The notes: a model not told the origin generated them from the letters alone. DNA of 64,000 nucleotides from Rhodocyclales bacterium GT-UBC (GCA_003583745.1 QXPY01000010.1:124001-188000), one strand, 5' to 3'. Positions 1 through 8,713 are shown, numbered from the stretch's first letter. Program-made: numbers and translations.

Positions 1-1116
1 GCCGATCACCTGACGCATTTCTACCTGTTCTTCATGCCCGATTTCGCTCGCCCGGCCTATGCCGATCGGGCCTGGTTTCCGGATGTCGCGGCGCGCTTCA
101 TGGCCGTCAAGGGCAGTGCGGCGGCCGATGTGTTGCCGGCGCGCGCCAGCTTTCTGCGCCTGATGGGTTTTCTTGCCGGGCGCTGGCCGCATACGCTGGC
201 CATCCAGCCAGGGGGCAGCACGCGGGCGATCACGGCCGGCGAGCGCATCCGCCTGCTCGCCTTGCTGCGCGAATTCCGCAGTTTTCTTGAACGGCATTTG
301 TTTGGCGACAGCCTGGCCAGCCTGGCCGCGCTGGATTCGAAAGCTGCGCTGCTGGCCTGGGCGAAGGGCCGGCCGGGGGACTTTCCGAGTTTTCTGCGGG
401 CCGCGCAGGATCTGGGGCTCGACCGTATCGGCCGGGCCGAAGACCGCTTTCTTTCCTACGGCGCCTATGACCTGTTTCCCGCCGGTCGCTGGCAGGGCGG
501 ACTGCTGGGGCTGGATGCGGCGGACATCGTCGAAGATACCGAACACGCCTGGCTGCTCGATGGCATGCCACGTCACCCGGCCGATGGCGAAACCATCGTC
601 GCGGCCGACAAGCCGGCTGCCTATACCTGGTGCAAGGCGCCGCGCCTGGCCGAACAGCCGCATGAAGTCGGCGCCTTGGCGCGCCAGGTCATTGCCGGCC
701 GGCCGCTCCTGCTCGACATGGTGCAAGCCGACGGCGGCAGCGTGATGGCGCGCGTCGTCGCCCGGCTACTCGAACTGGCCCTGGTCGTTCCGGCCATGGA
801 GGCCTGGGTGCAGGCCTTGCGCCCGGGCGAACCGTTCTGCGCCGAAGGCGTGCTGCCCGATGAAGGCAGCGGCGTCGGCCTGGTCGAAGCCGCACGCGGC
901 AGCCTGGGGCACTGGCTGAGCATCCGGCGCGGCCACATCGAGCGTTACCAGATCATCGCCCCGACCACCTGGAACTTCTCGCCGCGCGACCGCAACGGCC
1001 TGCCCGGCCCGCTCGAACAAGCGCTGGTCGGCCTGCCCGCCGGCGAGGGCGCCCCACCGACCGTCCAGCACGTGGTGCGGTCGTTTGATCCGTGCATGGT
1101 GTGTACTGTGCATTAG
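1..1116 (+). CDS. hupV: Hydrogen-sensing [NiFe] hydrogenase large subunit, 3' part
   Basis: The frame is open from base 1, so the 5' end lies outside the window and only the last 371 codons are present. The C-terminus reads RSFDPCMVCTVH and then stops. DPCxxCxxH is the C-terminal pair of nickel-binding cysteines of [NiFe] hydrogenase large subunits. Catalytic hydrogenases carry a further 15 or so residues after this His, which a maturation protease removes. The lack of that tail is the hallmark of regulatory (HupV/HoxC) subunits, which bind H2 as a sensor with HupU/HoxB and signal to a HupT/HoxJ kinase. A kinase of that type lies at 40689. The last codons double as the left attachment site of the island. 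The family call is firm, and the sensor subtype rests on the missing extension. Confidence 0.85.
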   Translation, partial: ADHLTHFYLFFMPDFARPAYADRAWFPDVAARFMAVKGSAAADVLPARASFLRLMGFLAGRWPHTLAIQPGGSTRAITAGERIRLLALLREFRSFLERHLFGDSLASLAALDSKAALLAWAKGRPGDFPSFLRAAQDLGLDRIGRAEDRFLSYGAYDLFPAGRWQGGLLGLDAADIVEDTEHAWLLDGMPRHPADGETIVAADKPAAYTWCKAPRLAEQPHEVGALARQVIAGRPLLLDMVQADGGSVMARVVARLLELALVVPAMEAWVQALRPGEPFCAEGVLPDEGSGVGLVEAARGSLGHWLSIRRGHIERYQIIAPTTWNFSPRDRNGLPGPLEQALVGLPAGEGAPPTVQHVVRSFDPCMVCTVH

Positions 1117-1117
1117 C
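1095..1117 (+). repeat. Attachment site copy 1 (attL) in the hydrogenase gene's 3' end
   Basis: These 23 bases are identical to 28415-28437, and 20 of the first 22 match 30513-30534. All three copies encode MVCTVH-stop. The copy spans the last six codons and stop codon of the hydrogenase large subunit, so integration here leaves the protein intact. An integrase/excisionase pair starts about 160 bases to the right, which is the usual layout for an element end. The attachment-site role is inferred. Confidence 0.75.
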
Positions 1118-1142
1118 TATAACTGACTGATTTATATAGGTA

Positions 1143-1174
1143 TGCAGAAAATTTGCAGAAAATGTGCAGAAAAT
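1143..1174 (+). repeat. Three tandem 10-bp repeats at 11-bp spacing, candidate recombinase arm sites
   Basis: TGCAGAAAAT occurs at 1143, 1154 and 1165, exactly 11 bases apart, so all copies face the same side of the helix. They lie between attachment copy 1 and the integrase gene. A related TGCAGAAAA sits at 28283, about 130 bases before attachment copy 2. In lambda-type systems, integrase arm sites and excisionase sites flank the core in this way. The binding function is inferred. Confidence 0.55.
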
Positions 1175-1230
1175 GCGCCTGCGATTTCCAGCGGTTTTCA
1201 TGATGTTTGAGAGCTGATTCAGAAAAGGAA

Positions 1231-1251
1231 AAGCCCGCTCGAGGCGGGCTT
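1231..1251 (-). terminator. Rho-independent terminator of the integrase gene
   Basis: A hairpin with 8-bp arms (AAGCCCGC and GCGGGCTT) around a 5-base loop lies just downstream of the integrase stop codon. On the minus strand the second arm runs into TTTTCCTTTTC, a terminator-like T-rich tail. Confidence 0.75.
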
Positions 1252-1273
1252 CTTTCGATCTGATTTGATCGGA

Positions 1274-2377
1274 TCAGCCGGCGATCTTGGGTCGGAACCA
1301 TCCGTCCCGCTCGTCCTGGTAGAGTGCGGCCATCTTGACCGACTTGTGCCCCAGCAACGCCTGGGCGAACTCTTCGCCGTACTTGTCCTTGTAGAGCCTG
1401 GCCGACAGCGAGCGGATCTCGTGAATGGTCGGCGGATTGTCGCCGACTATGCCGACCTCCTCGCGGATCGCCGCAAACTCCTCGGCGATGGTGTGCTCGC
1501 GGATCTTGCTGCCGACCTTGGCGCGGCCGGCCTGCTTAATGTGGTGGACAAGGTACTGGCTGACCACGTTGCGCGTGCTGGCGATGGTCGCCTGCAGGCT
1601 GAAGCCGGCGATCTGCAGCTCAAGCGGGATGGCTACCTTGTGCCCGACCGCGTCGGTCTTCTTGTTCTTCTGCTGGACTACATTCAACCAGACATCCTGC
1701 ATGTCCTTGTAACGCATTTTGGCCAGGTCGCCCCGACGCTGGCCGGTCAGGATGGCCAACTCCAGGAAGTGCACCAGCCAGATTGGTCCCTTTTCCTTGG
1801 CCTTGGCGTGGATTGCCATGAACTGATCAAGCGAGAGTCGCTGCCGTTTTGTCTCGACACGTTCGGCCCTGGTGACTTCGACAGGATTGCGCTCGCACCA
1901 GCCGGCGGCGACCGCTTCGCGGAAAATGTCGAGGAGCAGCGAGCGCATCGCCTGGGCCATGCGCTCCTTGCCGTCGTAGCGCTTCAAGAAATCGGCGATG
2001 GTCCGCGTGGTCAATTCCTTGAGGATGGTTTCGCCGATCGCCTCGGCGATTGTGTTGCAGCGCTGCTTCATGTTGTCGCGCGTGGACTTGGCGATTTTCT
2101 CGTCGTCGAAGCGTTTGTCCAGGATGCCCTTGTAGGTCTCGAGCCAATCAAAAAGGGTCTCGGGCCGGCCGGCGATGCGATGCACCAAGCGCGGTTTTTC
2201 CAGGAGATCGAGGACAGTGAGGTTCGCTTCGTGCGCCTGGGCGAAGGCGGCCTGCCGATTGCTGCCGAGGCCGTACACTTTGCCGGTCACTGGGTGGCGC
2301 CAAACATAGGCCCCGCGGTTCGTATAGACGTTGAGCGGGAGCCCGGTGTTTCTTCGGCTACGCGGCCGTGGTGCCAT
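1274..2377 (-). CDS. int: Lambda-type tyrosine recombinase (island integrase)
   Basis: This 367-residue protein would integrate and excise the island. Residues 1-55 resemble the arm-DNA-binding domain of lambda/HK022-type integrases. The catalytic half carries the family residues: Arg in TGQRRGD (about 213), HEIR at 319-322, His in LLGHKS (344) and the nucleophilic Tyr at about 353 in ALYQD. It reads outward toward attachment copy 1, with a terminator after it. Its start overlaps the end of the excisionase gene by 20 bases, suggesting coupled expression. All catalytic residues are present, so it should be active. Confidence 0.93.
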   Translation of the reverse strand: MAPRPRSRRNTGLPLNVYTNRGAYVWRHPVTGKVYGLGSNRQAAFAQAHEANLTVLDLLEKPRLVHRIAGRPETLFDWLETYKGILDKRFDDEKIAKSTRDNMKQRCNTIAEAIGETILKELTTRTIADFLKRYDGKERMAQAMRSLLLDIFREAVAAGWCERNPVEVTRAERVETKRQRLSLDQFMAIHAKAKEKGPIWLVHFLELAILTGQRRGDLAKMRYKDMQDVWLNVVQQKNKKTDAVGHKVAIPLELQIAGFSLQATIASTRNVVSQYLVHHIKQAGRAKVGSKIREHTIAEEFAAIREEVGIVGDNPPTIHEIRSLSARLYKDKYGEEFAQALLGHKSVKMAALYQDERDGWFRPKIAG

Positions 2378-2618
2378 ACACTGCTCTCATGCGGGAGAGA
2401 ATCGAGCCGGTGCCGGAAGATATATATTTTGTGTCCGGCGATACAAACCAACACTTGCCATGCTGTTCGGCAGGCGGAAATAAACGTCCTTCGCGTGCCC
2501 AGCGGCGCAGGGTGCGCGGGTCGGGAGCATCATCACCGTACAGTGTACGAGCCCAATTTTCGAGTTTCATCCAGCGAGGCATAGTTTTCGGTTCATTAGC
2601 GTTGCGCCTGTTCTTCAT
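2358..2618 (-). CDS. xis: Excisionase (recombination directionality factor)
   Basis: This small basic protein of 86 residues contains MKLENWARTLYGDDAPDPRT followed by LRRWAREGRLFPPAEQHGKCW. That is the winged-helix pattern of lambda-type excisionases, which bend attachment-site DNA and favour excision. The frame is open to 2717, but the ATG at 2618 has a GGAG upstream and fits the family length better. A still later ATG at 2582 is possible. The gene precedes and overlaps the integrase gene, the usual xis-int order. The natural target could include the 11-bp repeats at 1143-1174. Confidence 0.82.
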   Translation of the reverse strand: MKNRRNANEPKTMPRWMKLENWARTLYGDDAPDPRTLRRWAREGRLFPPAEQHGKCWFVSPDTKYISSGTGSILSRMRAVYGTTAA

Positions 2619-3024
2619 GATGCCTAAAGCTCCATTGCATTTTTGAAATAGCCGAACATGTGGCGCTGCATCGATTGTTTTTCTGGGAGCTGTCGGGAAA
2701 CGCGAAATCTTCCCCATGTTTGTCTGGATACCGCCGTACGTCTTGTGCTGAGTGTCATATGGCTACCCTTGGACCAATTGAACTGTGAATGGCCCCGATT
2801 CTGGCCGGTAGTTATCGGCGGAGGAAGTCACAAATACAGCTCAAATTGGCCGTTTAGACGTATAAATGGACTTTCAGGCTGAAAAAATTTCGGATTCCGG
2901 TATGTTTTAAGAAATTTCCCTTGGAGTCGGGGTGGTCAGTTGAGGGCCTTGAATCAGCATTTACCGGATGCGGTTTCCATGAGCATGGGATAATGTGCCC
3001 CTGAATGGAAAAGCGCTTTTTTGA
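2619..3024. other. Intergenic region between xis and the glycosyltransferase genes
   Basis: About 400 bases, relatively AT-rich, between the divergent xis and glycosyltransferase genes. I see no convincing gene. It must hold the promoters in both directions, but no clear -35/-10 pair stands out. Confidence 0.5.
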
Positions 3025-3876
3025 ATGCTGACTGGCCCTCGAAATAACAAAGACTCCTGCCTGCCGATTGTCGGCTTGATTGCAACCCTCCCGACGAGAG
3101 ATACCCTGACCAAGGTGGCGATCCCGTCCATTGCCAATCAAGCGAGGCCATTGGATGCCTTGGTGATCGTAATCGATAACGCCACCTTGCCGGCTAGCGT
3201 GGTTCCGGTACTTCGAGACTTGATGTCCTGCATCTCCGTCCATTTGCTCTGCAACACGAGAGCACAAGGTGCAGCCAACACCTGGAACACAGGGATTGAA
3301 CACATTGCCCAGCACTGGTCAGAAGCATATGTCGCTATTCTGGACGACGACGATCACTGGGATTCAGACCACCTGAAGATTTGCGAGAACGCAGCCAGGA
3401 CAGCAGGTTGGCCAGATGTCGTAGTTTCTGGCCTTCGAATGCGCATTGATGGTGAAGAAGTACAGCGGGAGCCTCTCCTGTCTCTTTGCATTGAGGATTT
3501 CCTGACCGGTAATCCAGGATGGCAAGGCTCGAATACCTTCATCCGTCTGAACACCCTGATCGAGGCCGGCCGCTTCACCGAAGGGCTTAGAAGTTGCAAC
3601 GACAGGGACTTGGCAATCCGGGTCCTGTCGCTGAACGGTTCTCGGTTCGCCTTTACTGGCAGGCATACGGCGTCCTGGAACCTAGACTCTGGCCGGTCCA
3701 GTCTCTCCTCCCGAAGGGGCGAGGCGAAGCGTGCAGGATTGGCGCAATTCTTTGCTTTGCACGGTCACCGGATGAACGACGCCGTCAGACGCCGCTTCTT
3801 TGAACGGGCAGAGAGACTGTTTGGCTGGTCCGAAGATGAAATCCTGGTAGGTATCGGAACCACTGCTCATGCGTAA
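3025..3876 (+). CDS. Family 2-type glycosyltransferase
   Basis: This 283-residue protein has a GT-A fold pattern: an N-terminal VGLIATLPTRDTL strand and nucleotide-binding region, then AILDDDDHWDSDH at about residues 107-119, the metal-binding DxD motif of GT2 enzymes. It should transfer a sugar from a nucleotide donor. The acceptor is unknown. No membrane segment is seen, so a cytoplasmic enzyme is likely. The 3' end overlaps the next gene by 8 bases, so the two are probably co-translated. As island cargo it could modify a surface glycan, but that is inference. Confidence 0.8.
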   Translation: MLTGPRNNKDSCLPIVGLIATLPTRDTLTKVAIPSIANQARPLDALVIVIDNATLPASVVPVLRDLMSCISVHLLCNTRAQGAANTWNTGIEHIAQHWSEAYVAILDDDDHWDSDHLKICENAARTAGWPDVVVSGLRMRIDGEEVQREPLLSLCIEDFLTGNPGWQGSNTFIRLNTLIEAGRFTEGLRSCNDRDLAIRVLSLNGSRFAFTGRHTASWNLDSGRSSLSSRRGEAKRAGLAQFFALHGHRMNDAVRRRFFERAERLFGWSEDEILVGIGTTAHA

Positions 3877-6800
3877 CTCTGCACCGCGCGTTCCCCGGCC
3901 CGTACTCTCCGCCCGTGCGCTTCGCCCGCTGGCACCGCTGTCGGCTTCGGCCCTGTCCGCTGAAGTCGTAATTGGCATTACAGTTCGCAACCAGGCGCGC
4001 CGGCTGCCAAGAGCACTGAAGTCGGCTCTGTCGCAGAATGTCGTCGAGAACTACCAAGCAATAGTGGTCCTTCTCGACGACCAATCCACTGACAACTGGC
4101 GGGAGAGCTGCGGCAAGCTGCTGGAGCATCCCCGCGTGGTGGTAATTGAAGGGGTATGCGGTTCGGCCTCCCGTGCCCGGAATGCACTGCTCGATTTTGT
4201 CGACCAACACCTTCCCAATGCTCGCTGGGTCGCCCGACTGGATGCCGACGACACTCTCGCCTCCAACGCATCGGTTGCTGCGATGTGCTGCAAGGGCGAT
4301 GAGTTCGCGGTTCAATACGTGCTCGGCAGTAACCACCTTTCGGTCGATGGCGAGCTGCTCGAACACTCCAATGTCGCGAATCCGGCAGTCTTGCTGGATC
4401 GCCAGCAGCTGATCCAATTCATAGAAGCGTTCTGTTTGCACGGAGCGCCCCAGGAACTGCCTTCGTGCAATCTCGTTCTGCGCTGCCATTCCGGGATCCG
4501 CTACCCGGATGTGCGAAGCGCCGAAGACCACTGGCTTGTCGCATCGCTTTTGTTCTTCCATCCCGATAAGGGAGTTGTCGTTCCCGGCCCAGTCTATGCG
4601 GTGTACTCGCTGGGTGGCTCCACAACTCAGCATAATCGACGTTCTGCCCAATGGGCGCTTCAGCGGGAACGTCTAGCCGTTGCGGTACGCTATTGGATGG
4701 AGACTCTCCAGAACCCAGGGGTGATACTGGGTGCCGGCCAGGAAGGTATCGTCTGGCAGGATGGGGACCGAGTCCGAAAACGGTTTTATCCGTGGGCGAT
4801 GGATGTAGAGGCCGTGGTGAGGTTGAGATCGCTGTGCGATGCAGTTGGCGAGGCCGAACCGATTCCTTCGGTGGACTGGGCTGGCGAGGCGGAGGGAGGG
4901 TTCCAGTGCCACTACCCTTGGATCGACGCCACAGAGTTCAGGACCACCCTGCCTGTGCACATCGTCACCCATTTCCTGCGGCAACTCCATCAATTCGGAT
5001 TCGTCACCTCTAACATCAAACGATCCAATTTCAGGGTTCTGAAGGATGGCAGATTGGTCTATATCGACGTTGGCAAGGACATCGTACCTTTCTCGCCCTC
5101 CCGTTTCCTGGACGCGGCCGCTCGACTCTACAGCATTGCAATACTGGGTAATTCCGACCACGAACTCGCACGCCGGACTTCAATGCTGCATCCGCATGAG
5201 GCCCTCGAGCACTTGGTTGGTTTTGCGCCCTTTTATCGCTCCCTTGTCGACAGCCTGTTTCCCCAACTCCGGCCGATTAGGGAAAACGCCGGCCCGCCAC
5301 AGGCGCACAGCGCTCGGCACGTCACCCTACTGATCAAAGCGTGCCCGCAAGATGCTGCGCTGATGGAAGACCAAGTGCGGCACATCGTTACTCAGATCTC
5401 CTATCCGAGGAGGACCGGAGTAATCGTTCTGGCGATTGATCCGTACGTGGGCCCTTATCTCCGACAGTTTTCAGCGGGCGACCTGGATCGCGTCAGAACG
5501 ACGGCGGCGGAACTGAAATCGAACGGGGTGGTGGACGAGGTCTGGTATTCGCCGACTGACCGTGCCGAAATCCATGCCACGTACGCAAGCTGGTTCGGGA
5601 ACCATACTGTCCAGGAGACCCACACCACAAGCGGGGCGCCCTTGTTCCCCCAGCTGTGGGCGTTCGACCAGATCCGCACCCGCTATGTGCTGCAGTGTGA
5701 TGTCGACGTATTAATCGGACGCAAAGACTTCCACCATGATTTCCTGGCGGACATGCTCCTGGCGGCAGAGCCCGATGACGTTCTTGGAGTGGGCTTCAAC
5801 ATTCCCCAGGTCACAGAGGGCTTCAATCCGTATCAGGCCGAGCCTGGCAATTTTGTCCCCGAAATCAGGTTCGGTCTGTTTGACCTGGAGCGGTTGAAGG
5901 CCCAGCTACCAATGGCAAACCCGGTCCGGGAAGGACGTTTCGAATGGATGTGGCACCGTGCAGTCCACCACCGACAGCAGCAAACTGGGATGCGCTGCGT
6001 CCGAGGCGGAGACAGTCGCTCCTTCTATATCCATCCTAGGAATGAGGACAAGGCACATGCAAGCCTGCCGATTTGGCGAGACCTTATCGCGCAGGCCATC
6101 GTTCCAGAGCCGCAGCAAGGGAAGTGGGACTTGCTTCCTTTGGCTGAATGGTTCTATCCCACCCGGACGGAGTCACTGGTTTTCCTGATGAAGGGCCGGG
6201 GAACGGGATATGCCCGGCTCAAGCGGAGCATCGACTCGCTGCGGATGCAGGAAGATCAGCGCTTCGGCGTCATCGTCATCGACGACGGCAGTGAATTCGA
6301 AGAAACCTGGTTCATTCCGGAGTTGCTCGGCCCCTTGCGGGAGCGGACGACGCTAATCCGTCGGAGGAGCCGACACGGGTACATCCGGAACTTTATCGAA
6401 GCCATCGAAGCGGTCTGCCGGAACGACGAGACCCTCATCGTTACGCTGGATCTCGACGACGCATTGATGTCATCGAGCGTTTCGGCACGGCTGTTGAACG
6501 TTATCGACGACGGCGCCGACTTGGTTCACGGCGTGATGTTCCGTCCCGACAAGCCGCTCCATCTCTACGAGCCTGACTACGACAATCCGAGGACCAAAGG
6601 CGGCGGCAATGTCTGGGCCCATTTGAGAGGACTCCGGAAATCGCTGTTTCAGCGGATCCCCAAGGACCACCTCCGTATCGACGGCCACTGGGTCGACGAC
6701 GTCACGGACTACGCCATCATGATGCCCGCGGCGGAGCTCGCCCAGAAGCCGGCATTCATCCATGACATTTTCTGCTATTACCACGAGCGTGACCCCTACT

Positions 6801-6895
6801 CGGCTGAACGCAAACATGAGCAGCAGGAAATCTTGCGGCGACTATTTTCCTATTCGTCTCTTAGTTGCCCATCAACTCGAGCTGACACAGCATGA
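3869..6895 (+). CDS. Giant glycosyltransferase / kinase-like / glycosyltransferase fusion
   Basis: This protein has 1008 residues in four apparent units. Residues 33-270 are a GT2-like domain (LLDDQSTD at 68-75, DADD at 125-128). Residues 284-470 are kinase-like: a glycine-rich loop GAGQEGIVW, a Lys at about 304, a degenerate catalytic loop TSNIKRSNF at 380-388, and YIDVGKD at 398-404 in the DFG position. The catalytic-loop His-x-Asp reads Thr-x-Asn, so phosphotransfer may be lost. Residues 485-755 look like a second glycosyltransferase (QCDVDVLIG at 609-617). Residues 768-1000 are a third GT2 domain (VIDDGSE, then LDLDDA at 860-865). It follows a smaller glycosyltransferase gene with an 8-base overlap. 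The substrate is unknown. Confidence 0.75.
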   Translation: MRNSAPRVPRPVLSARALRPLAPLSASALSAEVVIGITVRNQARRLPRALKSALSQNVVENYQAIVVLLDDQSTDNWRESCGKLLEHPRVVVIEGVCGSASRARNALLDFVDQHLPNARWVARLDADDTLASNASVAAMCCKGDEFAVQYVLGSNHLSVDGELLEHSNVANPAVLLDRQQLIQFIEAFCLHGAPQELPSCNLVLRCHSGIRYPDVRSAEDHWLVASLLFFHPDKGVVVPGPVYAVYSLGGSTTQHNRRSAQWALQRERLAVAVRYWMETLQNPGVILGAGQEGIVWQDGDRVRKRFYPWAMDVEAVVRLRSLCDAVGEAEPIPSVDWAGEAEGGFQCHYPWIDATEFRTTLPVHIVTHFLRQLHQFGFVTSNIKRSNFRVLKDGRLVYIDVGKDIVPFSPSRFLDAAARLYSIAILGNSDHELARRTSMLHPHEALEHLVGFAPFYRSLVDSLFPQLRPIRENAGPPQAHSARHVTLLIKACPQDAALMEDQVRHIVTQISYPRRTGVIVLAIDPYVGPYLRQFSAGDLDRVRTTAAELKSNGVVDEVWYSPTDRAEIHATYASWFGNHTVQETHTTSGAPLFPQLWAFDQIRTRYVLQCDVDVLIGRKDFHHDFLADMLLAAEPDDVLGVGFNIPQVTEGFNPYQAEPGNFVPEIRFGLFDLERLKAQLPMANPVREGRFEWMWHRAVHHRQQQTGMRCVRGGDSRSFYIHPRNEDKAHASLPIWRDLIAQAIVPEPQQGKWDLLPLAEWFYPTRTESLVFLMKGRGTGYARLKRSIDSLRMQEDQRFGVIVIDDGSEFEETWFIPELLGPLRERTTLIRRRSRHGYIRNFIEAIEAVCRNDETLIVTLDLDDALMSSSVSARLLNVIDDGADLVHGVMFRPDKPLHLYEPDYDNPRTKGGGNVWAHLRGLRKSLFQRIPKDHLRIDGHWVDDVTDYAIMMPAAELAQKPAFIHDIFCYYHERDPYSAERKHEQQEILRRLFSYSSLSCPSTRADTA

Positions 6896-7670
6896 GCATG
6901 TGCAGGATATTGTTCAAGGGCACGGATATTCGGTTGCTGTAGAGCCACCAATTGGGCGTATCGGAACTATGGCGGCTCAGGAAGAAGTAGCGCTCCAGGG
7001 CTATCAGGCATATTTTCTCGGCATTGCGAACCCACGCGCTCTGCCTAACATCCGTTAGCTGCTCCAGCGCTTCCGCGAGCTCGCTTTCTTGGATATACCT
7101 CCCTTGGCTAAAGAGATCCGTCAGCAGCATTAGCGGATTCGAATCAGTCGGCTCATCTCTATCCACGACCGCTTCAAGGGAAAGCGACTTCCAAGAAAGA
7201 CGCTCGGGACCGCACTCCTGCAGGAGGAAGAGTCCGACGCGCCGCTCCCCGAGCCAATTGTGAAAGGCACAGGGCAATGGTTTTCGAGGCGGCATATCGG
7301 CGGCGCGAACGAAACTGGGCATGAGGGGCATGTTGTAGATGGAAACCCGCTCAGCAAGCTGCAAGGCAGCATGGATCCCGACTAATCCAGACGATGGAAA
7401 GCAACCAAGCAGTTGCTCAAGAACCATTGCCGAATTCCTGAGTAGATCCTCAAATTCCCGACACCAAGCAGGCCCCAATCTGGCGGCATAAACGATGAAC
7501 GGCCGGCAATCAGTTTGGAAACCAGCATGCTTCCAATTCGAGATTTGAATGTCCCCTCCCATTGATTGGTGCCCTATGGAGGGATTAAATGTGATCGTCA
7601 GCTGATTATCGACCGGTTCCACCGCTCGTCCCGGTCCATTTCCAACGATACGTAGGGTATCCAGCTGCAT
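6861..7670 (-). CDS. Unrecognised protein, possibly sialyltransferase-like
   Basis: I do not firmly recognise this 269-residue protein. It starts MQLDTLRIVGNGPGRA, and a VGNGP turn near the N-terminus is seen in some sialyltransferase-type folds. A distinctive PLPCAFHNWLGERR motif lies near residues 131-144, and there is no signal peptide or membrane segment. Its 3' end overlaps the 3' end of the giant glycosyltransferase gene by 35 bases on the opposite strand. The neighbourhood suggests glycan metabolism, but this is weak. Confidence 0.55.
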   Translation of the reverse strand: MQLDTLRIVGNGPGRAVEPVDNQLTITFNPSIGHQSMGGDIQISNWKHAGFQTDCRPFIVYAARLGPAWCREFEDLLRNSAMVLEQLLGCFPSSGLVGIHAALQLAERVSIYNMPLMPSFVRAADMPPRKPLPCAFHNWLGERRVGLFLLQECGPERLSWKSLSLEAVVDRDEPTDSNPLMLLTDLFSQGRYIQESELAEALEQLTDVRQSAWVRNAEKICLIALERYFFLSRHSSDTPNWWLYSNRISVPLNNILHMLMLCQLELMGN

Positions 7671-7757
7671 TTAAACTGCTTAGCTAAACAGTTCGACGGC
7701 TTGCTCGGGATCGTCGACGCACAGGCAGGGTGCCGTCATCGCCTATCCCGCCCGAGG

Positions 7758-8699
7758 TCATGCGCTCTCGATGGAGAGCTTCTGCACATGTGGCTTGAAG
7801 GCCCGCTCCAGCCGGATCATGGCATCGACCATGGCGGCATGCACCGCCTCGAACGTTGCCTCGTCGTCGCGGTATCCGCCGCCTTCGAGCAGCACGCGGA
7901 CGCGGCAGGCCCGCTTGTTGTCCAGCCGCTGCCAGTCCAGCTTACCGCCGAATGCAGCTTCGATCTCGTCCTTCTTGGCGTGCAGGGCGTCGAAAATCGC
8001 CTTGTTCTCGTCATCGCATTCCTTGCCGCGGTCGATGTAGATCTCGGCCGCCGCCTCGCGCTCCCAAACGACATAGTTGTAAGCTAGCCCGCTCTTGCCG
8101 GCGCCCGTGCCGACCCAATTCTGCTTACCGGGGGAGATACCGGAATGGAGCTTGGTCTTCGTCTTGGCGTAGGTCAGGAGTTTCGTCCAGAAGTTGCGCC
8201 GCAGATCGTAGCGCTCCGCGAATTCCTGCTTCGCCTTGCCGACCGCCTTGGTCGATTCGCTCGGGCCGACGATCAGCGTCAGGAGCGGCGCCGGAGCGGA
8301 GTTGCCGATCTGGATGGCTTCGAGCTTCAGGAGGTAGAAGCTTGCCGTCGACGCCTCGTTGAGCCAGGTGATGGCGGAGACATGCTCGGGGCGCGGATCG
8401 GAGACGATCCAGATGGCCGTCTTGGCTTCGAGGGCGACGAGGTAGGTGATGACCTTGCCGAGATGGTCATGGTTCGACTTTTCCAGCTGGTTCTCGATGA
8501 TGACCTTCGAGCCCGATTCGTCCTCGCAGACGATATCGACCGAGAAGTCGCCGGCCGCCTGCTCGCGCTCGGCGTTCGAGAGGGTGATGTCGAGGCAGTC
8601 GTTCAGGACATCGATGTTCTCTTCCAGCCAGCGCGTGAAGTCCAGCGCCTCATGCTTGAATGCGTCCCGGAGCGGGATGCGGGTGATTTTCTGTATCAT
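7758..8699 (-). CDS. DUF4268-type protein with a PD-(D/E)XK nuclease-like N-terminus
   Basis: This is a 313-residue protein. Residues 30-90 carry DFSVDIVCEDESGSKVIIEN followed by Q and a KSNHDHLGKVITYL helix. This D-x(n)-E-x-Q layout is typical of divergent restriction-endonuclease folds. The C-terminal part resembles DUF4268 (IYIDRGKECDDENKAIFDAL). The chosen start has GGGAG eight bases upstream; an upstream extension to 8750 lacks support. It lies 14 bases after the NERD-domain gene, so the two form an operon. A role in nucleic-acid cleavage or phage defence is inferred. Confidence 0.75.
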   Translation of the reverse strand: MIQKITRIPLRDAFKHEALDFTRWLEENIDVLNDCLDITLSNAEREQAAGDFSVDIVCEDESGSKVIIENQLEKSNHDHLGKVITYLVALEAKTAIWIVSDPRPEHVSAITWLNEASTASFYLLKLEAIQIGNSAPAPLLTLIVGPSESTKAVGKAKQEFAERYDLRRNFWTKLLTYAKTKTKLHSGISPGKQNWVGTGAGKSGLAYNYVVWEREAAAEIYIDRGKECDDENKAIFDALHAKKDEIEAAFGGKLDWQRLDNKRACRVRVLLEGGGYRDDEATFEAVHAAMVDAMIRLERAFKPHVQKLSIESA

Positions 8700-8713
8700 G
8701 CGTTCTCCCTTGC

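Noticed and set aside
1265-2584. Long open frame on the plus strand opposite the integrase and excisionase
   Set aside because: It lies antisense to a clear integrase with all catalytic residues, and its Leu/Asp/Gly-rich composition is typical of a high-GC antisense frame.
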